64,000 nt of DNA, from NCBI GenBank assembly GCA_026075535.2, contig AP026548.1, positions 3,162,001 to 3,226,000 of the forward strand, in the 5' to 3' direction. Of this stretch, positions 55,162 to 64,000 are shown piece after piece. A program made the position numbers and the translations under genes. Numbering within the stretch: position 1 is the stretch's first letter; the number at the start of each line of letters is the position of its first letter. The notes under the pieces were generated by a model, which was given only the letters and a program-made list of their open reading frames with translations, was not told the origin of the DNA and did not search any database. Origin of the DNA: Tricholoma matsutake. Lineage: Eukaryota > Basidiomycota > Agaricomycetes > Agaricales > Tricholomataceae.

Positions 55162-55792
55162 ACTCAATGACATGACATATTTTGCTGTTATCCTCAGAAC
55201 TTCAAACCTATTCCCACTACTTTAGTAGTGGGTTCCTGGAGTGCACTCCGGCACTGAAATGCATGCACATCGTAGTCATAAATATAGATTTTTTTCCACA
55301 TACAAGGGCATCACATACCTTCTCATGTGATGCCTTCTCATCAAAATAGCTTTTCGTTGTCAGACATGAGTGAGACGAGTGTCATGCCATCACATTTTGA
55401 ATGGCCTGTGTCAGCCACTGCTACTTTCACCCAGTGAATATGTGGGTCAGGCACCTATTCTCCATTAGTTAGTTTGAGTTTGGCTTGAAAAGCCCATGGC
55501 TTACTTCTAGCTGGTTGCCTTTGGGTGAGATCAACTGTTGGAAGATACCGTACTTGTATCTGAGACTGTAACCCCAGACAGGACATACCTGCTTTCCCCA
55601 CTTTCTCTTCATCCTGGTACGGTACTTGAGATGAAAGAAGACAGATATGAAGCAGGCAAGGGTGGAGAACATAGCAGGACCCCTGCATCATCAAGCTCGG
55701 CAGTGAAGAGCATGCATGGCGATTCAGCAGGGGCCATGCCTTAGTGTGGTTGTTGATTATTACTTCATATGATTGCAATGTCTACATGCCAA

Positions 55793-55946
55793 AACAATAA
55801 AATGATGTGTAAAATGATGTGTACAGGGTCCTGGGCCCCTCCGGATGAGACCTGACCAGTGACCATCTTAGATTGATGCCTAACCAGCTCAGGGTGATGG
55901 CCGATTATTTCAGACTTAAGGCCAACCAGAGACCAGCTGATCACTC
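55793..55946 (-). repeat. Dispersed repeat, copy 2, interrupted by a MITE
   Basis: Reverse complement of 49571-49715 (GGGCCCCTCCGGATGAGACC, GGTGATGGCCGATTATTTC, GGAGACC...CTGATCACTC). It resumes after the MITE at 56568-56585 (GCTTGCCATACAGTG). Confidence 0.8.
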
Positions 55947-55948
55947 TA

Positions 55949-56565
55949 AGGTAGAAGACATCCATAACCCGCCAACGTCATGTGTCATTACTTTTGTGAT
56001 GGTAACACGCCAAAAAAGGCGAAAATTCTTCAAAACAGCTCTAGAACATGTTGAGACAAGATTCTTCCAGTTTTGTTCAATATGAACCCTTTGGATACAT
56101 GTAGAGGCCTTGTATTCCAAACCACATCATGTAGGAATAAGTATTGAGTGAGGAATTCAACAATAAATGATTATAACTATGTACTGATTGATCAACTGTC
56201 AATACACCTACGACAATCGTCTAAACTATGTACTATAATGTGTGAAATTTGATAGCTGTGGCTGCCTTTGCGCTTTGTCCCCATGCGGCAGTGCATGCAG
56301 GAGGTGTCGTGCAGGCGGAATTGCCAAATATGACATGTTATCTATAAACTTTTGAATTCCAATTTGGGTACATCATTTTACATAAAATTGACCTTCTGGG
56401 AACCTTCTAGTACATATTTAGACCAATCCCTATTGACTATATTTTGTATAAACTGCATATGTGAAGTTCTGAGGAGCATTTTTCCTGTTTTGGTGTGAAA
56501 TTTACCAATTTGGCAGTTGTCACACTGTCCACGTGATGTTGGCGGGTTATGGATGTCTTCTACCT
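55949..56565. mobile_element. Mariner-like MITE with TA target duplication
   Basis: Inverted ends AGGTAGAAGACATCCATAAC and, on the other strand, the same sequence match over about 28 bp and continue CCGCCAAC. TA lies at 55947-55948 and 56566-56567. The uninserted sequence is present at 49550-49715 with a single TA. The body is 617 bp and non-coding, consistent with a Tc1/mariner-type non-autonomous element. Confidence 0.88.
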
Positions 56566-56873
56566 TAGCTTGCCATACAGTGTGTATACTGCTATGTACT
56601 GTATATCTTCAAATTTAAAGTTGCATTCAAGCATTCACGTGTTATGGTAAAAAAATGAATCGGTTATAGTATTACTATTAGTAAACAATCAATGCGCGTA
56701 TAGCTCACTGAAAAGCCGCGGCCTGACAGCTTGGCTTTGGCTTTTCAAGAATGCAAGCCAGGCCAAAGCCGCCATGAAGCCGTCATCATGGCCTGGCTTG
56801 GCTTGGCCTTTTTGGGCCCGGCTTGGCCCGGCCCGCGGCCTGAGGCCGGGCCAAGCACAGCACTAGGCTGTAG

Positions 56874-57505
56874 GCGACGACAAACTCGACGCGCTTCAGC
56901 ACCGCAACGATTCGACGCGTCGTTGGTATTTTCCCATGCCTTTGGCGTGGATGGTAATAGATCATCTTTCACTCAACCACTCTCTTAAGCTTATCCTACG
57001 ATAACCGTGAGTCACAGTTATCTCTCCCCCATTTACATAAGCAAGGCAGCTCTGATTACAAATCCTAGCTGCTGAGCACCACATGGTTAGCTGTACTGTC
57101 ATTAACATTGCTTGATAAACTACAACCTACATATTACATGTGTAATGTCATCACTAGCGTCTCTATAAATGGTATTTTGTGGGGTCAGTGTCTGACTTAG
57201 GAGTCAGATCTCCCTCATATGGAGTTTCTTCTTTTAAAAAATTTATCTTTAGATTTATTATAACCTAATTGATCGATCTCATGACTGAGCAGCTCTTCGG
57301 CAGCCTCGTCAACTACGTCAAAGGCGTACGCGTTTCCTTCGGCAATGATTGTAGGAACCAACACGTCATAGTAATGACTGAATACGAAGCCCAGACATAT
57401 GCGTTTCTCCGGCTGACGACAACATACTGACACCATACGTTTGGCAGAATTCAGGGCTGTGCACATAAAACAGCCAAGATGATTGAAGTAAGTTAGCTGT
57501 TCACG
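56874..57505. other. Boundary and promoter region of the aldo/keto reductase gene
   Basis: Host sequence right of the hAT. A minus-strand open frame (57215-57526) overlaps the start of the reductase. It reads protein-like in places (RICLGFVFSHYYDVLVPTII) but has no match I recognise, and I treat it as chance or an old exon. No clear TATA box was identified. Confidence 0.35.
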
Positions 57506-58966
57506 ATGACCCCCACTCTCAATCAAGCTTCGCGAAAAATCGGTGATGCGTTAGTGTCACCTATCGGATTCGGTGCCATGGGCATCAGTCTGAGTTACAC
57601 GGACGCTCCAGTCAACGGTGACGAAGAACGTTTCCAGGTGTGCAATCGATATGACCAGACGATCAATTGTCTCATCCGATTGTACTCTCTAGGTGCTCGA
57701 TGCTGCTTATGAACAAGGCTGCACACACTGGGACACCGCTGATGTGTATGGCGATTCCGAAGAACTCATCGGGAAATGGTGTGTTAGTTTTGTTACTTGC
57801 GCCCCACTTGTATGAATGTGGGTATGTCCAGGTTCAAACGCACGGGAAAGAGGAATGAGATTTTTTTAGCTTCCAAGTGTGGATTCACCTTCAACCCTGA
57901 AACTGGCCCCGCGGCTCGTGGCGATCCGGAATATGTAAAGGAAGCCGCAAATCGTTCACTTGAGAGGCTTGGAGTTGACATGATTGACCTTTATTATGTG
58001 CATAGGTAAGAGCTTGTGATTGTTTTCCTTGTTTCGTCTAACCGATTTACGAATGAAGAGTCGATCCAAAAGTCCCTATTGAAGTATGATACATCCTGTG
58101 TTCTCATTGCTTTTCTTCTCGTCGTGACTGCGTTCCTAGATTACCATAGGCGCGATGGCCGAGCTAGTGAAGTCAGTACCAGGCCGCCTTTGTCTTTCAC
58201 GAGCACTGATGGCCAAATGAAACAGAGAGGGCAAGGTCAAGTACATAGGTATTTCGGAATGTACAGCGAAAGACCTTCGACGCGCCCACGCAGTACATCC
58301 CATATCCGCCATCCAGATGGAGGTATCGCCGTTTTCACTTGAACTTTTTGATCCAGATTTGGCGATGCTAGAAACAGCGCGAGAGCTGGGAGTGACGATC
58401 GTCGTGTATTCGCCGCTGGGCCGTGGTTTGTTGACCGGCCAAATTGTCAGAGCGCAAGTTATCTTGTTAGGTTCCGATTCTGATCCTCACAATTAGAAAT
58501 CCTTCGACGACCTTGATCCCGCAGATTACAGGCGAACGATCCCTAAGTATGCAATAAATGTCCTTCGCATAGCATACATGAATAATGGTTCATGCTTTTT
58601 CAGGTTTTCAGACAAGAATTTCCCGAAGATTCTGGAGATCGTATCTCAGATCCAAGAAATTGCTACAAAGCACAATGCCACGCCTGGACAAGCGACACTA
58701 GCCTGGATACTAGGGCAAGGCGACGATTTCGTTGCCATCCCAGGCACCAAGAAGGTCAAGGCAAGTATTCTTTCTGTTGAGTAAATACTCTTGTTTATTC
58801 TATTTCGTCGCAGTATGTTGAAGAGAATGCCGTTGCTGCAGCGGTGAAGTTGAACCCCGAGGAGATTGCTACAATCACCCGGACTGCAAAGAATGCAGAT
58901 CTTCGCGGAGAGCGTTATGGAGGTGTGTTTTTAGAAATGGTACATGCTGAGACACCTCCGCTGTAG
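57506..58966 (+). CDS. Aldo/keto reductase family protein, intact
   Basis: Nine exons join without a break: 57506-57637, 57693-57778, 57832-58005, 58059-58083, 58140-58171, 58226-58445, 58497-58546, 58604-58760, 58814-58966 (342 residues, the usual AKR length). The last intron has a GC donor (GCAAGT). The TIM-barrel signature is clear: SPIGFGAMGIS, GCTHWDTADVYGDSEELIGK (catalytic Asp and Tyr), FLASKCGF (Lys), DMIDLYYVHRVDPKVP (His), KYIGISECTAKDLRRAH, PLGRGLLTGQ, and the NADPH-binding end AIPGTKKVKYVEENA. It should reduce carbonyl compounds with NADPH in the cytosol, like YakC/pyridoxal-reductase-type AKRs; the substrate cannot be inferred. Confidence 0.92.
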
Positions 58967-59253
58967 AAAGTGCCTGGTTGTTTCACTCCTCGTATAGTTA
59001 GAGATCCAATTCTAATCTAACCGAACGAAATGCTCAACGCCAAATAGTAATGATCAATAATCAATTAGTGTATTTCGGCAAGTAAAAACGAACGTTAGGC
59101 AAAAAATATTGATACACTAGGTCAGTTAGAAGTCTGGACTAGTCTTGATTATCATGATAAGTAGTGCACAAGGGGTGGTGGAACGCGAATCCGTACCTCA
59201 GACGTGGGAGGAGGGAAGTCCTTAGACATCGAGTAGCGAGTATAGTTGGAGTA
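58967..59253. other. Intergenic
   Basis: 3' flank of the reductase gene; nothing else supported. Confidence 0.5.
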
Positions 59254-60150
59254 CGGCATAGACGGTGGTCCCGTAGTACAGTAGCCGTACTCGTGCCGTT
59301 GAGGCTCAGCTTGACCAGCCAGACGGACGGTAGACGGGACACGGGACGGTCAACATCCAATGCCGTTGCAGTACGGCCGTCAACGGGATTAGACGGGAAT
59401 CTCCGAACAAACCTTATTTATTTTCGTATCAACACACCAGAACGACCCAGTATACAACAACTCGCACCATTGCCGTTGAACACCGTGCAAAGCACACACT
59501 GGCCGTACTTATAACTATCTTACTTTGAAATATATTTTGTTGCCTTTCATTTTTCGAGCCCTGATTTTATTCGGTGATAATGTCAAGCCTGGGACAGCAC
59601 TCACGCTAGGCGCCATCGACGACTCAAGAAATGTACGCGAGTACATTTTGATCGCGTTTCCAGGCAATAATATTTCAAACTTCCTGCTGAAGACTTCGAT
59701 GTGTGTAATCCAATTCACTGGTGGATGGGTCGACGTCGGACGAGCTCAGTTCCCAAACCTATTTCGCCTTGCTTGTGACATTTTATGTATTCCTGGTGAG
59801 TCATTCCAGAACATTCACAGATTTTTTAATATGACATCCTCACATCTAGGTTCTGCTGTTGCTGTCGAGCGGGTGGTCGGGACACCATTTCTCTCCGCCG
59901 TGCAAGCCTCAAAGCTGATACGATCCGGATTCTAATGCTTGTTAAGAAGCGGTTACATTTAGCTCGCGCAAAGGCGAATGCAGCCCTACATCACTGAATA
60001 CTTGGATAGCTAGTACTAGTCAGTCTATAAATGTCTATTTTTTCGACTTTTATCGTATACCGTTAGAGTTCTACTTACAAAACATTACGGACGGTGGACG
60101 GTTGAGCCGTACCCGTCTTATAACCGTTTATTGTACGGTGTGCAGCCCTA
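59254..60150 (+). mobile_element. Internally deleted hAT element
   Basis: GTTGGAGTA flanks both sides (59245-59253, 60151-60159). The right end is ...GTGTGCAGCCCTA, hAT-like, and the left starts CGGCATAGACGGTGG, apparently missing the first few TIR bases. Subterminal ACGGTGGACGG / GTACGGC repeats occur on both sides. It retains the end of a transposase gene (see 59725-59995). Confidence 0.65.
59725..59995 (+). pseudogene. hAT transposase C-terminal dimerisation domain
   Basis: GGWVDVGRAQFPNLFRLACD, then ILCIPG, an intron GTGAGTCATT...CACATCTAG (59795-59849), then SAVAVERV and, one frame over, GRDTISLRRASLKADTIRIL and MLVKKRLHLARAK. This is the hAT dimerisation pattern (P.l..lA.d.L.ip.ss...ER.fS). 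A small deletion replaces the FSG of the ERxFSG motif. It is non-functional; only this tail of the gene is left. Confidence 0.7.
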
Positions 60151-60159
60151 GTTGGAGTA

Positions 60160-60885
60160 TAGCATACTAGATAGCAAGCTCACATGTCCTGATTGCGATG
60201 AGGAATTGATGAGGAAGTCCGCGTCGGACCAGGTGGACTCAAAAAAAAAAGGAATTGCACCGCACTTCCAAGACATGTAAAGAACTCAGCAACACTGGTG
60301 TCAAAAAAATAAGCTGGACCGTTAGGGACCGTTGCGAACATCTGACAGAACTATAATGTTGGTCATCAAAGATACCATATTAAGACTTATACATATATGG
60401 GGCGTCTAGTCCGGGCGTCTGCGTGAGGTCTTAAATCAGAAACCGGCCTACACTGGATTCCTGGTCAGTATGAATCAGCCAGACATGTTCCTCGTTACTG
60501 GTGTGAGCGATAGATACAGTAGTCTGGCAACTGGTGCAGCTGGAGATTGTCAATAGCATCCGTTGCAGCTGACTCGCTGGATGTCACGCTCGAGTGTCCT
60601 GACTTGGTTTGCGTATGCGTTACAGCAGGTCACATGCCGTACTTCATGCATTTTGGGTAATCCATCTCATATATCAACTAATTTATTATACTTAGTGCTC
60701 GAACTGACGAATAGTGTCAAGGTTTTCCGAAACGGCTGTAACAGCAATAATGACATTCTCCCGCTGTTAACTTGCAAAACTCATGTTTACAAATAAAGCT
60801 CAAGCCTTGTGTTTACAATGCCGGCGCTTCTCTGAATCTATAAAAGCCCAAAAATCAATACTCTATCAGTATCTTGCCACTCAAT
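60160..60885. other. Intergenic, upstream of the F-box gene
   Basis: No supported gene. TCTATAAAAGC at about 60837-60847 lies roughly 40 bp before the start codon of the next gene and is a plausible TATA box. Confidence 0.45.
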
Positions 60886-62015
60886 ATGGCCACAGCATCC
60901 TCAAACCTCCCCCACTGGCCTGACGATCTGTTCGAGCACGTTGTAATATTTTCGAGAGAGCCAGAGCTCTGCACCCTGTCGAGAGTAAACCAATCCGTCT
61001 CCACGCTAGCTCTTCGTGCACTCTACCGCTCGATCACGTTTGACCTGCGCTCCACTCGGCGACAGAAGTTGAATTCATTGTCCGGCGAGCCTCCACCTCC
61101 ACAAATCCAGGGGTGCCTAGAAACTCTTCAATCGAACGACCACTGCGCTAGCCTTGTTCACAATTTGAACGTTCAGTGGCAACGTCAATCAACGTGGGAG
61201 GCAGAATCTATTTCCATGCATGAGTTTGGGGCTCTCCTTAAATCTTGTCTTCTGCGCCTTGTTAATCTCAAACATCTCTCCCTCGAACTCAACGTCTTTG
61301 AGACGTTTCCAGCCCTGAACGATACATTCTCCTTCAAACTCACCAGTTTTTCGACCACGTTGCCATGGAACGAGGATCTTGTAGCCTTCTTGGGCAGCCA
61401 GGCCTCAAGTTTGCAGGAATTGAGGCTGGAATGTGATTGCGAGAGTGACAGTATGTCTTTGCAAAACAAAATCTTTCCAGCCATTCGGATTCTTCACTGG
61501 CATGGACATGCGAAAGTGGAGATATTGTCCACGATACTCCAGAAAACGTGGCAGAACCTTGAGTTGCTGCACGTGAATTTTACGGATCTGAAAGCTGTCG
61601 AAGACGTCACTGATTTGCTTCGGCAATATCCAACTACACCTTCGAAGATTGCGTTCACTTTCAATGTTCAGGGAGCCCTTGGCTACGTCTCTGGCCTTCC
61701 AATTGAAGAGCTGTGGCTAGGCGGGCATTCGGCCATAGGTTATCCAGAAGATCTGATGGTGAGTCATTTTAATGTGGTTCCTGACGCGGATGACTGGTTA
61801 CTGAACTTTTTGAGTCACAGGAATTGAGACTATCGAACTTTCGGCGATTAAAATCACTTACATTCCTGATGACCGAGCTCTCCCGAGACAAATTCACGCT
61901 CGACATGCAGTCGACCGCTTGCGCTATGTGGTTCGACCAGTGTCCTACGTTGAAGGTCGTTGGTTTTCACGATGTAGAAAAATGTGAAACGACGGAGCTG
62001 CGCCGGCCTGGCTGA
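60886..62015 (+). CDS. F-box/LRR-like protein
   Basis: Two exons (60886-61758 and 61821-62015, 62-nt intron GTGAGTCATT...GTCACAG) encode 355 residues. The N-terminus LPHWPDDLFEHVVIFSREPE, LCTLSRVNQSVSTLALRALY, RSITFDL is a degenerate F-box as found in many mushroom proteins. The rest has leucine-rich spacing (LVNLKHLSLELNVFETFPAL, LQELRLECDCES, WQNLELLHVNFTDL, LPIEELWLGGHS, LKSLTFLMTEL). A role as a substrate adaptor of SCF ubiquitin ligases is inferred from the family. ATG 60886 was chosen because the frame has no in-frame ATG further upstream, and a TATA-like site lies just before it. Confidence 0.8.
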
Positions 62016-62294
62016 ATCTGACGATCAAAGGCAGGCAGAAGTTTAGATCCAACCGCATGCAGTATAACTAATTATCACGACAAGCCAGACCATAATTAGC
62101 ACATGAATAGTACAGATGGTAAAGATTGGTCAAAGATCAAAGATGACTCGTACTATAGCCTCCGGATGTGTTTGGTTTACAAGTTTCTGCACAACATGTT
62201 CAATTTCAGGATCACAAACTTGGCCATTCGGCTGTCAACGCAAATCTATCGTTTATGTGGCACAGCCGAGTTCAAGGGTGATCGTGAACAAGAT

Positions 62295-63643
62295 ATGACG
62301 TCTTCCAGGAAACGAAAACAGCGTCCGGAATTTCGCACAGACTACAGCCGCTCCGACGCCCCCGACTTTATCATGCAAGATGACGCAGAACCGGCTGAAC
62401 AAGGGCATAATCTAGATTCATTGCTATTCGTTCAAGCATATGAAGCGGATATCATCCGTGGGCCTCGAGCATCGCAAGCTGCAGCATCTCTGGAGGTCTT
62501 TGACTATAGGACTGGCACCCTCCCTGTCAGGAAGATTGGCGATGCACTGATACAGTGGGGTGAAGACCAGCTTGGGAAACCACCAGCATTCCCAGGCGAT
62601 GAAGATGAACTTATTGGCAGAGATAATGCTACCCAATCCCAGAATGATGACAATAACACCGTCTGGGTGGACAGGTACGTTGTTTCCTGCTCGATAGCTT
62701 TGCGGGCAATCCTTGTTCGATTTCATGGTCATTTATTGCTTTGAATCCACTCACAGTATAGTAGGCAATTTTCTTGAATCCTAGAAGTCAACAACCTTTC
62801 CTTTTGCCTTTTGCGGTTTCAAACGTCCTTATGTTCTTCCATTTTATATTCAGATACGATGCTCGCCTCTTACTAGACGCACTACCTCTTCATTTGCGTT
62901 CAACTACTAATGCCACGCGGTCTGTCCCTGACTCCCCAGGCGGCTGGTCTGATATACCCTCAGACTCCGAAGACACATTCTTTTTCTCCCCTCAGGAGGT
63001 TGAAGATTTCCACAGAGAAAAAAAGAGAAGACTCTTAGATACGAATAGAGAAGAGAGGTTACGAGCGCGACGTATAGAGGATGGTGAGTCTAGCGAAGTG
63101 GAAGAGGATGAAGAAATATGGGGCGGGAGTGATGAAGAGGTAAGTTTTCACTAGACCGATCTCCTTGTTATCCAAGTACGCCACTTATACCAACAGCCTG
63201 ATGATTCACAAAGAGAACTTATGCGACGCACAGCACAACATATCCTTTCCTCCCCTAAGCCCGCACAATTGGAGATGCGCATTCTCGCGAATCATGGGGG
63301 TGATAAGAAATTCGCCTTTCTGAGGGGGCGGTGGAGTCGCGTGTGGAGGATATTAAAAGGGAAAGCGAGGAGGGAAAAGGAAGAACACGACAAAGAGAGA
63401 GACAAAGGGAGAGAAGACAAAGTGGGGAATGGACTTGGGGTATTGGTTGGATATGAGGATAGCGAGGACGAGGGTGATGACGATGACGCGAGGAACGTGG
63501 GTACGAGCTATGATCGAGAGGCTGAAAGTGGCCAGAGCGAGAAGACTGAACCAGCGAATCAGAAGCCTCTGAATGACGACATTACTAAGATGGCCCGACG
63601 AGCGAGGGCGAAGGAATGGGCTGAAAAACGACGTGCTTTATAG
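62295..63643 (+). CDS. Conserved charged protein of unknown function
   Basis: Three exons (62295-62674, 62854-63139, 63197-63643) join in frame to 370 residues. The N-terminus is basic (TSSRKRKQRPEF). The middle has LEVFDYRTGTLPVRKIGDAL and RYDARLLLDALPLHL, then an acidic Ser/Glu run (DGESSEVEEDEEIWGGSDEE). Near the end is a conserved-looking block MRILANHGGDKKFAFLRGRW-SRVWRILKG, resembling a SURP-like helical motif in other basidiomycete proteins. A Lys/Glu/Asp-rich coiled tail ends WAEKRRAL. Nuclear location is likely from composition. Intact; function not known. Confidence 0.75.
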
Positions 63644-63705
63644 AACTTTTACAGGTTTAAACTATCGATAAATGAAAAGTAGTCCGATGTTCAATGAACT
63701 CAACG

Positions 63706-64000
63706 CTACAGTTGGGCTGCCTTACCATGGCTGGATGACCCGAGATGAACGCGCTGCGAACTCGTTTTTGATATTTGCTCTTTCCGAGCTAGATCTTCCT
63801 TCTGACCAAGCTTCTGAGTCCGTTTGCTTACACCCCGAGTGTTATCCTCTTTCTGATTTCTATCCTCTTTCTGGGCAAGACCTACGTGTTGACCAGGGTT
63901 CACTTTCTGAATTTCGTCCTCGATTTGATTCGCGTTATGCTGGGCATGTTTCACAAAAGACCCCTCAGAGTCGACCGAAACGGAGGATATCTGCTCAGGG
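63706..64000 (-). CDS. 3' end of a minus-strand gene running off the window
   Basis: The frame is open from the window edge to a stop at 63706 (ISSVSVDSEGSFVKHAQHNA ... SSHGKAAQL). It is hydrophilic and rich in Gln, Lys and Glu with repeated QKED (GLAQKEDRNQKEDN, GQKEDLARKEQ). It is convergent with the preceding gene, 62 bp apart. Too little to name. Confidence 0.45.
   Translation of the reverse strand, partial: PEQISSVSVDSEGSFVKHAQHNANQIEDEIQKVNPGQHVGLAQKEDRNQKEDNTRGVSKRTQKLGQKEDLARKEQISKTSSQRVHLGSSSHGKAAQL

Larger units (their letters stand above)
45231..56865. mobile_element. 11.6-kb hAT transposon with perfect 8-bp TSD
   Basis: GGCTGTAG lies immediately outside both ends (45223-45230, 56866-56873). 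Ends are TAGTGCTGTTCCAGCC on the left and ...GCACAGCACTA on the right, the hAT pattern. Subterminal GGCTTGGC/GCCAAGCC repeats are present on both sides (45240-45345, 56730-56860). The minus-strand transposase at 45403-48839 belongs to the hAT family. The remaining ~8 kb holds a nuclease-like gene, an integrase fragment, an unknown ORF and three smaller elements, which are cargo or later insertions. Confidence 0.88.

Noticed and set aside
57215..57526. 103-residue minus-strand ORF overlapping the reductase start
   Set aside because: Overlaps the ATG of an intact gene on the other strand, has no recognisable domain, and sits in its promoter; kept only as a note.

Overview
The window looks like a nuclear stretch of a basidiomycete (mushroom-forming, Agaricomycete-type) genome. 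Genes carry many 45-65 nt GT-AG introns. The transposon families are ones typical of mushrooms: a KDZ transposase with a CxC2-type cysteine cluster, PIF/Harbinger pairs, hAT, and a Ty3/gypsy element. Several transposon-borne 'hypothetical' proteins resemble ones common in Agaricomycetes. I cannot name the species.

Layout. About 1-56.9 kb is a transposon graveyard with nested insertions; 57.5-64 kb is ordinary host sequence with intact, well-spliced genes. In order: a hAT-like MITE (571-1585, 8-bp TSD); a decayed gene (1701-2308) cut by a minus-strand Ty3/gypsy element (2309-14095, 231-bp LTRs, protease-RT-RNase H-integrase). Inside the gypsy sit two related non-coding elements with 9-bp target duplications (4147-6194 and 8163-10472), the first nested in another insertion (3652-7029). 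Then an array of a 13-14 bp GGTCATTTTGTCG-type unit (14.3-15.4 kb), a KDZ transposase pseudogene (15.4-18.7 kb), a second hAT-like MITE (19351-20087), a Harbinger transposase plus Myb/SANT-like partner (20.8-23.8 kb), a conserved transposon-associated gene (24.8-26.9 kb), a 3.7 kb fold-back cluster of the same 13-14 bp unit (27.1-30.8 kb), a Zn2Cys6-like gene (30.9-33.7 kb), an unknown gene (33.7-35 kb), degenerate ~48-bp repeats, a RecQ-like helicase remnant, a DUF6589-like remnant, a second Harbinger element (38347-42059), a cysteine-peptidase-like remnant, and an 11.6 kb hAT element (45231-56865) with a perfect 8-bp TSD. The hAT holds a decayed transposase, a PD-(D/E)XK nuclease-like gene, an integrase fragment and three smaller elements.

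Host part: an intact nine-exon aldo/keto reductase (57506-58966), a deleted hAT copy (59254-60150), an F-box/LRR-like protein (60886-62015), a conserved charged protein (62295-63643) and the 3' end of a minus-strand gene running off the window.

Most interesting: the two 9-bp-TSD elements each carry tRNA-like A-box/B-box modules near both ends, pointing outward. They share with the 571-1585 MITE a set of spliceosomal-intron-like spacers and GC-rich hairpins, although the MITE has a different TSD class. The second striking structure is the 27.1-30.8 kb cluster, where palindromes of one short unit alternate in strand and enclose an inverted copy of part of the neighbouring gene. Decay is dominated by C-to-T/G-to-A transitions: about 21 of 22 differences between the gypsy LTRs, CGA-to-TGA stops, and two G-to-A changes at conserved acidic positions in the KDZ transposase. 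All counts were made by eye.
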